From positions 1 to 45,244 of the forward strand of contig CAIMSU010000315.1 of NCBI GenBank assembly GCA_903844155.1: a DNA stretch of 45,244 bases. Direction: 5' to 3'. Below, one piece after another: positions 35,901 through 42,845 of the stretch. The stretch comes from an uncultured Pseudomonadota bacterium. Lineage in GTDB: Bacteria > Myxococcota_A > UBA796 > SXON01. Below the pieces are notes generated by a model. That model made no database searches and was not told the DNA's origin. It saw nothing but the letters and a program-made list of their open reading frames with translations. Within the stretch, counting starts at the first letter, position 1; every line of letters begins with the position of its first letter. The position numbers were made by a program, and so were the translations under genes.

Positions 35901-36185
35901 GCGTTTGCGCAAGGCTGGGTTGGACCTGGTCAACTCGGGGGTCCGCTCGCGCGCGAAGCCCGCTTGAGCGTGCACACCTGGATCGGCACCTACGCGAAGT
36001 TCGTGGACGTTCGCCCGGCGGATCTCAACCGCAAGCTGCGTTTTGAGGGCGTGCCGCACCGCCAGATCGCCAACGACAAGGTGCAGAGCGCCACCAACCG
36101 GCTCCGCATCGCGAGCTTTGCAGAGCTGGAAGGCCACCTCCAACGCCTGTTTGACGCGAAGCTGTTCGACGAGCTCACCGGATGA
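32949..36185 (+). CDS. Hsp100/Clp-like AAA+ ATPase 1 with release-factor-like C-terminus
   Basis: The 1078-residue protein has an N-terminal domain (about 1-200), two AAA+ rings and a long C-terminal extension. D1 has an intact Walker A (GPRGVGKS, 227-234), but its Walker B aligns to WLYITALPEL, without Asp-Glu, and the usual ERRF arginine-finger segment reads GALNGVVRV. D2 is complete: GPTGVGKTE (498-506), VLLLDELEKAHP, sensor 1 MTSNVGA, arginine finger RPEMLNRID and sensor 2 GARQL near 712. There is no ClpB-type coiled-coil middle domain. Residues about 860-1075 resemble a class I release factor: PCRF-like ALYQRVAERCGATVEV and QQEAGVHAFAQ, then ADLNRKLRFEGVPHRQIAN, where release factors have the GGQ loop. 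Overlaps with both neighbours in the operon imply coupled expression. Role unknown. Confidence 0.85.
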   Translation: MALDRTLTLWLARQTAAGTPDVLSPVLDPGLRWLGHEPEHVAAKLRKHLQDQLWRPGGEAVFEQLPAVRVEVAEPLTITLPARRDGMPRLSLEVGVTLVQAPVEGPAAVLAVAPSLGLSWAGTTPETAMAGLREAVRLDLLARDPPLDGAAIATLAASSAATLSVVATPVALSLPTFSEMREHEKKGAVKAGDFLQPLAPGEAWHMNAAVDAVVAVLQSQRSVVLVGPRGVGKSAIIREIVRAHWAAATGGKGVRLLEAHAPTFLVKLLANGSWQDDLAKLCARLGETGDWLYITALPELFEVGRYEGNNTSCGEFIRPWLGRGELRLVSECTAEEIAAIDARYPGALNGVVRVEVPEPTDRLEAILGAWNARQNSPFTPDALHDALRLHRRFAPYSGFPGRILRFLGAMLLEEARGDGLAVQLDRDAVYRSFCAQTGLLRPLIDPRAPLPYADIAGFFEQRVYGQAAAGAAVTAAIASIKADVSPWGKPLASLLLVGPTGVGKTETARALAEFLFGSADRMIRFDMSEFQTPGSVLRLIEGADGEGLLTSAVRRQPFCVLLLDELEKAHPAVLDLLLQVLGEGRLTDGRGRLTDFCACVVLMTSNVGAVDARKNAAGFGGPGVALEAAARAASEKAARYRDAVKGWLRPEMLNRIDHILPFDALGPDAIGRVLDRELDALRRRPGLRDVPMTLSQGARGVLAAAGYDPAWGARQLQRAVQDQLVAPLARGLHDGRNAPPVVTVEVSRADGLTVEVAREASRAPIYHLDGVYNRTVGLRGRCRRVLDGPVYAEMEARLASEERAERHRVRPVGKGGLAALATAMGGMRSELATLRANIADFELDVGVRALMETPGPETTPSPAVAALRTTLDDLEARFWRLARALARLMIPDIGELVVGVYGPVDSVPLREQVALYQRVAERCGATVEVARVLPVVGQNNSFTAVFPLRTVGAKPDLKAPPLGVELVVVGPAAAYLFQQEAGVHAFAQGWVGPGQLGGPLAREARLSVHTWIGTYAKFVDVRPADLNRKLRFEGVPHRQIANDKVQSATNRLRIASFAELEGHLQRLFDAKLFDELTG

Positions 36186-39100
36186 GCATGTTCCAGTTCC
36201 CCGTGTTCTTCTGCATGCCGACCGCGGCGTTCCGGGCGCGCGTGCACAAGGGCTGGCCGCTGCTGGCCCCGGAGCTGGCCGTGAAGCGCGCCGAAGGCCC
36301 CGCCGCGACCCGTGCGCTGTGCGAGAAGGTGCTGGAGGCGCTCGCCCGAAACCCCGAGCTTGCGGCCCGACTCGTGGCGATCAACGAGGGCCGACCGGAC
36401 GAGATCGAGGTGGACGTGCCCTGGCGAAAGGGTCGGGCGACCATCAAGACGCCGGCGCTGTGGTTCACCGCGGGTCACGTTCCGACCCGCGAGCGAGACG
36501 CTCGGAATCCCGCGGCCGATCCCCCAGCGCCCCAGCAGTGGGTGGCGTTGCCGCGCTTCCACGCGGTGCTGCCTGCGTCCCCGGAGGATCCGACGGTGCT
36601 GGACAAGGCGCTCGCGGGCCATCTGCGGCGCACCGGCGTGTCACTCGGCGAGCACGATCCCGAAGAGGAGGAGGAGGCCGAGCTGAGCGCCTGCGGGTGG
36701 GCGCGCCAGCGTGGCGACCGGTTCGTTTGGCTGGACGTGCGGGCGAATCTGCCAGAACCCTCGCTCGACGCTGGCGTGGACTTGATGCAGCTCCTGTTCG
36801 GCGGCGCGCGCGAGATGAGCGGGCCGGACGAGCTCCGCAAGGTCGCGACCTGCCTGAACGACCTGCACCCGGACGGCCTGCGCTACGACGCGGTCCCCGA
36901 CGACCGCGTCGCCCGGCTCGGCAGCCTGCTTTTTGACGACGCTGAGCCCGTCCCCACCGCGATCATCGGCCCCCGCGGCTCTGGCCGGACCACGCTCGTC
37001 CACGCCGCCATCCGTCGTCGCCTCGCGATCGTGGACATCGGCCCGGCAAAAGAGGCCGAGCGCCTCTCCCGCGTCCATCACCTCGACCCCAACCGCGTCA
37101 TCAGCGGCATGAGCCGGCTCGGCCAGTGGGAAACGCGCCTCACGGCCATCCTGAAACACGTCGCCAAACCCGGCGGCGGCGCCCATCGGCACGGCATCTT
37201 CGTCGACAACGCCGTCGCCCTCGCGCGCATCGGCCGGTCCCGCGGCAGCGCCCTCTCGCTCACCCGCCTCATCCGGCCCTGGATCGCCGACCGCACGTTG
37301 CCTTTCGTCCTCGAAGCGACGGCCGAGGAGTGGACCCGCCTCGAAGAGCTCGATCGCGGCTTCACCGACTTGTTCCAGCGTATACGCGTGGAGCCACCGG
37401 CGCCCGAGCGCGCCTTCCGGATCCTCCTCTCCGCCGCCGAGGCGATCTCGCGCGAGGAGGGCAAGACCATCGAGCTCTCGGGCATCCGGGCGGTCCTCGA
37501 CGTCGAAGCCCGGTTTCCCTCGGGGCGCGGGGCTCCGGGCGGGCTCATCGACCGGCTGCGGACCTACACGCGCGCAACGAGCGAGAGTGTGGACCACTGG
37601 GAGGTGAGCGAGGCGACGGCGGGCGAGACCGGGTACACCGAGTGGGTGCTGGAGGGGCACCGCGTCGAGCAGGTCACCGCCTGGATCCAGAAGCGGCTGA
37701 CCGGCCAGCCCGAGTTCGAACACGCGGCGATCGACCTGCTCTCCACGCTCGGCGCCGGTCTCGTGCGACCGGGTCGGCCCATCGCAAGCTGGCTTTTTGT
37801 CGGTCCGACGGGCGTCGGCAAGACCGAGGCGGCCAAGGTGCTGAATGAGGTGATCTTCGACGCGCCCGAGCGGCTCATCCGGCTCGACATGAACGAGTAC
37901 GTCGACGGCGCCGCTGTCAGCCGGCTGCTCGGCGCGCCCGAGAACGGCACGCTGACGAGTCGGGTGCGCGCCCAGCCTTCCGCCATCGTGCTGCTCGACG
38001 AGATCGAAAAAGCCCACCCCTCCGTCCACGATCTGCTGCTGCAGGTGCTCGACGAAGGCTGGCTGGGCGACGGCGAGGGGCGGCGCGTGGACTTCAGCCG
38101 GACGATCGTGCTGATGACCTCGAACGTGGGGGCGCAGGAGGTGGCGCGGGCGACGGGCTTTGGCGCGCGGGACGGCTCGGCGGCGAGCGCGACGTTGCGG
38201 GCGCAGGTGTGGCGGGCGGCGATCCAGTCGAGCTTCCGGCCGGAGCTCGTGAACCGCATCGGGCGGGTGGTGCTGTTCCGTCCGCTCGACCGGGCGACGA
38301 TCCAGGCCGTGGCTGAGCGGCAGTTGACGCGGATTTTTGCGCGCGACGGCTTCTTGCGGCGGACGTTCCTGTTGAGCGTCGATCCCGCTGTCGTCACGTC
38401 GCTCGCGGACGCAGGCTTTGACCCGGACCTTGGGGCGCGGGCGCTGAAGCGGGTCCTGGAGCGGGACCTCGTCCAGCCGGTCGCGGAGATCTTCGCGGGG
38501 TTGCCTGTCGCTGAGCCAGTGCGCGTGCGGCTCTCCGCGGGTGAGGGCGGGGCCGGGATGGTCAGCGCCGTGGAGCGGTGGGCCTTCGCGCGGCCCATTG
38601 AGCCCGCGCCACCCCTCGCTCCGGCGACGGAGTCCATGCTTCGGGCGCTGCGTGACGCCGTGCCGGACGTGCGCCTGCGCGCGAGCATCGGGCCGACGGG
38701 AACGCGGGTGAGCGGGGCTGCGGAGTTCGCGTTGCGGGAGGCGATCGACGCCCTGCTCGCTGAATTGCCGGAAGATGCTGGGGAGATCGGCGGCAACGTC
38801 GACCTGCGCGCGCAGGAATTGGAGCGGCTGAGGGGGCGGTTCGAGGGGGGCCTCTACCGGGACTACGGCGTGGGGGCCCCGCGCTGGGATCAGATCGCCA
38901 GCGCGCGCTCCGTGCGCGAATTCCTGCTCACCCTGCCGCTCCACGCGCCAGGTCCCGTCGAGGCCGGCCGCTCGGTCGACGAGCGCGCCTTTCGCGTCCA
39001 GGATCGGCTCCGGTGCTTGCTCGCCGGCGACCTCGCCACGCCCGCTGGCAGCACCAGCGTCCGCCTCTGCATCCGTCCGCTCGTCGACGGCTCGCGCATG

Positions 39101-39595
39101 CGCTGGGCGCCATTTTCGGCGTACATCGCTGGTTTGACCGCGTTGGTCGAGGGCTTCGGGGCGAGCATCGCGCTTCGCAACTGGACCGGCGTCTGGCGCG
39201 ACGGCCCGGCGCAGGGCGAGGGCTGCCCCGCGATGATCCTGGACATCACCGGACTGCCGGATGCACGCTGGCTCGATCCCGAGCTTGGCGGCCACGTTTG
39301 CTACCCGGCGGGGGAGCCGCCGAGCGCGCTCCTCGTCGAACGCGTCCCTGCGGAGCTCGCGCCGAAGGCCCTCGCGCAGCTCGTTTCCGACGCGTCCCGG
39401 TCACCCGTGTCGCGCGTGCTGGTCCGGCTCCTGGTGCCCCTCGCCGACCGGAAGGCCGCGCTGCGCGTCACGGACCTTCGACTCGGGCGCACCGAGGAGA
39501 TCGAGCCCGTCGCGTTCGGGCGCTTGCTGGAGCGGCTGTGGTACCCGGTCTACGGGTCGGCGGGTGAGCCGGTCGCGACGGGGAGGGCGCTGTGA
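36182..39595 (+). CDS. Hsp100/Clp-like AAA+ ATPase 2 with weak PCRF-like C-terminus
   Basis: The start ATG 36182 overlaps the previous stop by 4 bases. The 1137 residues follow the same plan as ATPase 1. D1 has Walker A GPRGSGRTT (263-271), with Arg in place of the catalytic Lys, and Walker B HGIFVDNAV with Asn343 instead of Glu. D2 is complete: GPTGVGKTE from 541, IVLLDEIEKAHP with Asp606, MTSNVGA, RPELVNRIG and GARALKR from 751. The C-terminal extension includes a segment (about 960-1045) that can be aligned with PCRF: a two-strand/helix unit ending FGASIAL, then MILDITG and DPELGGHVCYP, where PCRF has a GVHR motif. The match is weaker than in ATPase 1 and no GGQ-like loop is seen. Confidence 0.8.
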   Translation: MSMFQFPVFFCMPTAAFRARVHKGWPLLAPELAVKRAEGPAATRALCEKVLEALARNPELAARLVAINEGRPDEIEVDVPWRKGRATIKTPALWFTAGHVPTRERDARNPAADPPAPQQWVALPRFHAVLPASPEDPTVLDKALAGHLRRTGVSLGEHDPEEEEEAELSACGWARQRGDRFVWLDVRANLPEPSLDAGVDLMQLLFGGAREMSGPDELRKVATCLNDLHPDGLRYDAVPDDRVARLGSLLFDDAEPVPTAIIGPRGSGRTTLVHAAIRRRLAIVDIGPAKEAERLSRVHHLDPNRVISGMSRLGQWETRLTAILKHVAKPGGGAHRHGIFVDNAVALARIGRSRGSALSLTRLIRPWIADRTLPFVLEATAEEWTRLEELDRGFTDLFQRIRVEPPAPERAFRILLSAAEAISREEGKTIELSGIRAVLDVEARFPSGRGAPGGLIDRLRTYTRATSESVDHWEVSEATAGETGYTEWVLEGHRVEQVTAWIQKRLTGQPEFEHAAIDLLSTLGAGLVRPGRPIASWLFVGPTGVGKTEAAKVLNEVIFDAPERLIRLDMNEYVDGAAVSRLLGAPENGTLTSRVRAQPSAIVLLDEIEKAHPSVHDLLLQVLDEGWLGDGEGRRVDFSRTIVLMTSNVGAQEVARATGFGARDGSAASATLRAQVWRAAIQSSFRPELVNRIGRVVLFRPLDRATIQAVAERQLTRIFARDGFLRRTFLLSVDPAVVTSLADAGFDPDLGARALKRVLERDLVQPVAEIFAGLPVAEPVRVRLSAGEGGAGMVSAVERWAFARPIEPAPPLAPATESMLRALRDAVPDVRLRASIGPTGTRVSGAAEFALREAIDALLAELPEDAGEIGGNVDLRAQELERLRGRFEGGLYRDYGVGAPRWDQIASARSVREFLLTLPLHAPGPVEAGRSVDERAFRVQDRLRCLLAGDLATPAGSTSVRLCIRPLVDGSRMRWAPFSAYIAGLTALVEGFGASIALRNWTGVWRDGPAQGEGCPAMILDITGLPDARWLDPELGGHVCYPAGEPPSALLVERVPAELAPKALAQLVSDASRSPVSRVLVRLLVPLADRKAALRVTDLRLGRTEEIEPVAFGRLLERLWYPVYGSAGEPVATGRAL

Positions 39596-41841
39596 GCACC
39601 CGCCCCATCGCCATCTGGACGTGGCAGCTCGGACCTGAGACCGTGCTGGCGCGGCTGGCGTTCTGCGGCCCCAACCCACGGTCGGGCAACAGCGCCCTTC
39701 GGAAGAGCGCTCCTGCGGCCATCGCAGCGGTCAAGGAGGAGCTTGAACGGTCCGCGGTTTCCGTCGTCGAGGCCGAGGATCCGCAGTCCCGGCGCATGAG
39801 CGTGGAGGTCTACCCGTCGCGCGCGAAGCCCGAGAAGCCTGCCGCGAAGGGGGCCCGGAAACCCCGCGGCAAAGCTGCTGAAGCCGCGCGCATCGCCACG
39901 GCTGCCGGCGTCGACCTCCCCGTCGACATCGCGTACTCGCGCATCGACGACGACCTCTACATCGTCGAGATCGCCCAGACGCAGGACGTTTTCCACGTCC
40001 ACGACCTCGCCATGCTCCCCTCGCTCGTCCCCCACCTGGTCCGCGAAGGCCTCGCGAACGCCGAGCCCCGCGTGCTGTACGGCCACCTCGCTCGGCCCGC
40101 GCCGGTTCTGCACAAGACCTGGCTTCGGGAGCCGCGAATCGTGGCCGCCGGCCGGGGCGCGAAACAGGAACGGCTCTCCGCGATCGCGGAGCTGGTGACC
40201 GGGCCGGACCCGGCTGCGCTGGGCGTCTGGGAGCGAGCGGGTGTCATCAACTTTGTACGTTGGATGATGGAAAACGGCAGCACGCTGGTGGTCGGCGAGC
40301 CGCGGGTCGGGCGGACGACGATCCTGGCCGAGGCGGTTCGCCAGCTCAAGGGGAAGGTGAAGGTCTACCGGACCCACGCGCGGCGGATGACCGCTGGGGC
40401 GAAGTACCTTGGCGAGTGGCAGCAGCTCGTCGACCAGCTCATCGACGAGCTGGAGGGCGAGGAGAACGTGCTTTGGATCGAGGACATCGCCCAGCTCGTG
40501 CAGGAGGGCGGGGCGACGCCGGAGGAGTCGGTCGCGGCCTACCTCGTGCCGGCCATGAAGCGCGGGGTCCGGGTCGCGGGCGAGCTGACGCCGACGGAGC
40601 TGTCGGTGCTTCAGGTCAAGCTCCCAGCGTTTGCCGAGCAGTTCTCGCCGATCCGGGTGCAGCCGTTGAGCGCGACGGCGGTGAGCGCCGTGCTCACGCA
40701 GGCGTCCGCCTGCCTTTCCCAGCGCCGCAGCATCGTCATCGAGCCAAAGGCCGGAGAGCTGGCGTTGCGCCTGCTCGATCGCTACGTGCGCTACGAGCAG
40801 TTCCCGGGAAAGCTGATCCCGTTCCTGACCGACCTCGTCGACGAGGCAGCGCGTGAGCGACCGCCCGGGCGGGTTGACGAAGAGCGTGTCCTGACGCTGT
40901 TCTCGCGGCGGACGGGGGTGCCGCGCGACCTGCTCGACGACAGCATCGGCCTCGACGACGGCGCTGTGCGCGCGTTCCTGGAGAAGCGGGTCGTCGCCCA
41001 GCCGGAAGCGGTGACCTCCGCGGTCGGCGCCATCCGGGCCCTGAAAGCGGGGCTGAACGACCCCGCAAAGCCTGTCGCCACCTTGCTCTACGCGGGTCCG
41101 ACGGGCGTCGGCAAGACCGCCAGCGCGCGGGCGCTCGCGGCGTGGTGCTTTGGCAGCGAGGCCGCGCTCGTGCGCGTGGACATGAGCGAATGCCAGCACC
41201 CCGCGGGCCTCGCGCGACTCATCGGACTCCCCGGCGCCGACCCCGGCGATCTCGTCCGCCGCGTGCGCGAAAAGCCGCTCTCCGTCGTGCTCTTCGACGA
41301 GATCGAAAAAGCCCACCCCGCCTTCTTCGACATGCTGCTCACGGTGCTGGACGAGGGCACGATGACGGACGCAAATGGCCGCGTCACCGACTTCCGGGGG
41401 TGTCTCCTGCTTTTGACGACCAACCTGGGCACGCGGAGCCGCGGGAGCCTCGGGTTCGGGGGCGATGGCGGGGGTGCCGTGGATCTCGGCGCGATCCGTC
41501 GCCATTTTCGCCCGGAGTTCCTCAACCGGGTCGACCGCATCGTGCCCTTCCGGGCGCTCGGCGTGGAAACCGTGCGGGCCATCGCCGAGCGGGAATTGGC
41601 GGCGATTGCGCTGCGTCCGGGGTTTGCGGAGCGGAAGGTGCAGTTCCTGTTCGGCGAGGCCGTCGTGGACCGCGTCGTGAAGGCCGGCTTCGATCCGGTG
41701 CTTGGGGCACGGCCGCTGCTGCGGGTAGTGGAGCAGGTCGTCGTCGCGGCACTTGCGAGGTTCCTGCTGGATCATGCGGTGGAGGAGGGGGCGGTGCTTG
41801 TGGTGGACGTGGGGGTGGACGGGGCGGTGGTGGTGGGGTGA
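39592..41841 (+). CDS. Hsp100/Clp-like AAA+ ATPase 3 without C-terminal extension
   Basis: The start GTG 39592 overlaps the previous stop. The 749 residues hold an N-terminal domain with a basic Lys/Ala-rich linker (about 79-105), then two AAA+ rings. D1 has Walker A GEPRVGRTT (235-243), again Arg for Lys, a Walker B of VLWIEDIAQL with Glu297-Asp298 in swapped order, and FAEQFSPIRV where two arginine fingers (ERRF) are usual. D2 is complete: GPTGVGKTA from 502, VVLFDEIEKAHP with Asp569, LLTTNLGT, RPEFLNRVD and GARPLLRV from 705. It lacks the release-factor-like extension of its two neighbours. The likely arrangement is a mixed ring with them, which is inference. Confidence 0.85.
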   Translation: MSTRPIAIWTWQLGPETVLARLAFCGPNPRSGNSALRKSAPAAIAAVKEELERSAVSVVEAEDPQSRRMSVEVYPSRAKPEKPAAKGARKPRGKAAEAARIATAAGVDLPVDIAYSRIDDDLYIVEIAQTQDVFHVHDLAMLPSLVPHLVREGLANAEPRVLYGHLARPAPVLHKTWLREPRIVAAGRGAKQERLSAIAELVTGPDPAALGVWERAGVINFVRWMMENGSTLVVGEPRVGRTTILAEAVRQLKGKVKVYRTHARRMTAGAKYLGEWQQLVDQLIDELEGEENVLWIEDIAQLVQEGGATPEESVAAYLVPAMKRGVRVAGELTPTELSVLQVKLPAFAEQFSPIRVQPLSATAVSAVLTQASACLSQRRSIVIEPKAGELALRLLDRYVRYEQFPGKLIPFLTDLVDEAARERPPGRVDEERVLTLFSRRTGVPRDLLDDSIGLDDGAVRAFLEKRVVAQPEAVTSAVGAIRALKAGLNDPAKPVATLLYAGPTGVGKTASARALAAWCFGSEAALVRVDMSECQHPAGLARLIGLPGADPGDLVRRVREKPLSVVLFDEIEKAHPAFFDMLLTVLDEGTMTDANGRVTDFRGCLLLLTTNLGTRSRGSLGFGGDGGGAVDLGAIRRHFRPEFLNRVDRIVPFRALGVETVRAIAERELAAIALRPGFAERKVQFLFGEAVVDRVVKAGFDPVLGARPLLRVVEQVVVAALARFLLDHAVEEGAVLVVDVGVDGAVVVG

Positions 41842-41942
41842 GGGGAGCCTGCGCCCGACCCACCCCGCGCCGTTGACCCGAACAGGACGGCCAGGCGCAC
41901 GGCCGGCAGCCGGCTGAGGGCGTCGATGAGGGGCTGGAGCAT
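41842..41942 (-). pseudogene. Truncated MNT-type nucleotidyltransferase remnant
   Basis: On the minus strand MLQPLIDALSRLPAVRLAVLFGSTARGGSGAGS matches the first half of MNT-type nucleotidyltransferases, whose motif is GSxARGxxxxxSDxDL. The frame then enters low-complexity codons antisense to the 3' end of ATPase 3, and the catalytic DxD never appears in any frame. It is a decayed or cut gene end, so a recombination junction probably lies near 41845. The remaining 80 bases up to 42022 show no gene. Confidence 0.55.
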
Positions 41943-42022
41943 GCCGTGATCGTCGCGAGATCCCGCGGTTCGCGCTTGCATCCTCGCACCGGGCGCACTA
42001 CCCCGCGCGCGGAGAATCCACG

Positions 42023-42808
42023 ATGTCCCGCTCGATTTCCTCGCTCGCCCTCCCGTTGTTCCTGCTCGTCGCCCTTCCCGCCCTGGCCGCCGGCAAGCCG
42101 CCTCCGCACTGGACAGACTACGCCGGGCCTGCCGCCGGGCCGGTCCTCACGGGTCCGCGCGCTTGGACCGCGGCGCCCAACACCATCGACATGAAGGGCG
42201 GATCGAGCTTCGCGACCGTGGCGCTCTCGGTCGAGGACTTCGTGAGCACCGACGGGAAGGAGAACCTTTTTGGGGCGGGCGACAACCGTTTTTACGCGCC
42301 CGTGGGCACCGGCGTCGCCTTGAAGGCGCCCGCCGGCTTGAAGGTCGGCGACGCTGTCGTCGCAGCCTTTGGCGGCGGTGCGATCACCGGTCGCGTCACG
42401 GCTGTGGACGGCGACAAGGCCACGATCGAGCAGTATTTCGTCGGCAGCGTGCGGACGGACAGCATCCCGACGAACGAGCTGCTGTTGCTCGACGGCACCG
42501 TTCATCCGGGCGCGCTGGTCACCTTCACCGGCGACAACGGGCAGGATGCGGGGATGGTCCTGCAGAACACGGCGGACACGGTCTGGGTGATGTCCGAGGG
42601 GCACGTGGTCAAGAAGTCCACGGGCGACGTGCAGATCATGGTGACGGCCCCCCTCGCTGCCGGCGCAGCGTGCCTCGGCAGCCAATTCGCGCCGTTGACC
42701 GCCTGCAAGGTCAAGAAGGTGCTCGGCCACGGCGTTGCCTACGAGGTGAAGCTGGGCGACGGCGAGACGGCTACGTTGACGATGGACCGGGTCACGAAGG
42801 GGCCGTAG
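42023..42808 (+). CDS. Secreted protein of unknown function
   Basis: The 261 residues start with a clear signal peptide (SISSLALPLFLLVALPALAAG, cleavage after ALA). The mature part is beta-rich with many Gly, Val and Thr residues, recurring short motifs such as GDNRFYAPVGTGVAL and VGDAVVAAFGGGAITGRVTAVDGDKATIEQYFV, and an SH3- or Tudor-like barrel feel. A Cys pair (ACLGSQ, TACKV) could form a disulfide. I recognise no family. GGAG is present near the ATG (GCGGAGAATCCACG). It is the only plus-strand gene between ATPase 3 and the AAA-nuclease gene. Confidence 0.65.
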   Translation: MSRSISSLALPLFLLVALPALAAGKPPPHWTDYAGPAAGPVLTGPRAWTAAPNTIDMKGGSSFATVALSVEDFVSTDGKENLFGAGDNRFYAPVGTGVALKAPAGLKVGDAVVAAFGGGAITGRVTAVDGDKATIEQYFVGSVRTDSIPTNELLLLDGTVHPGALVTFTGDNGQDAGMVLQNTADTVWVMSEGHVVKKSTGDVQIMVTAPLAAGAACLGSQFAPLTACKVKKVLGHGVAYEVKLGDGETATLTMDRVTKGP

Positions 42809-42845
42809 GAGGCGGCGAAGCCGTGGTCGCTCAGCCGCTCGCGCC

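Noticed and set aside
36641-39295. Minus-strand open frame of 884 codons antisense to Clp-like ATPase 2
   Set aside because: Same reasons: low-complexity Arg/Ala/Asp-rich translation, with the D2 motifs of the plus-strand gene intact.
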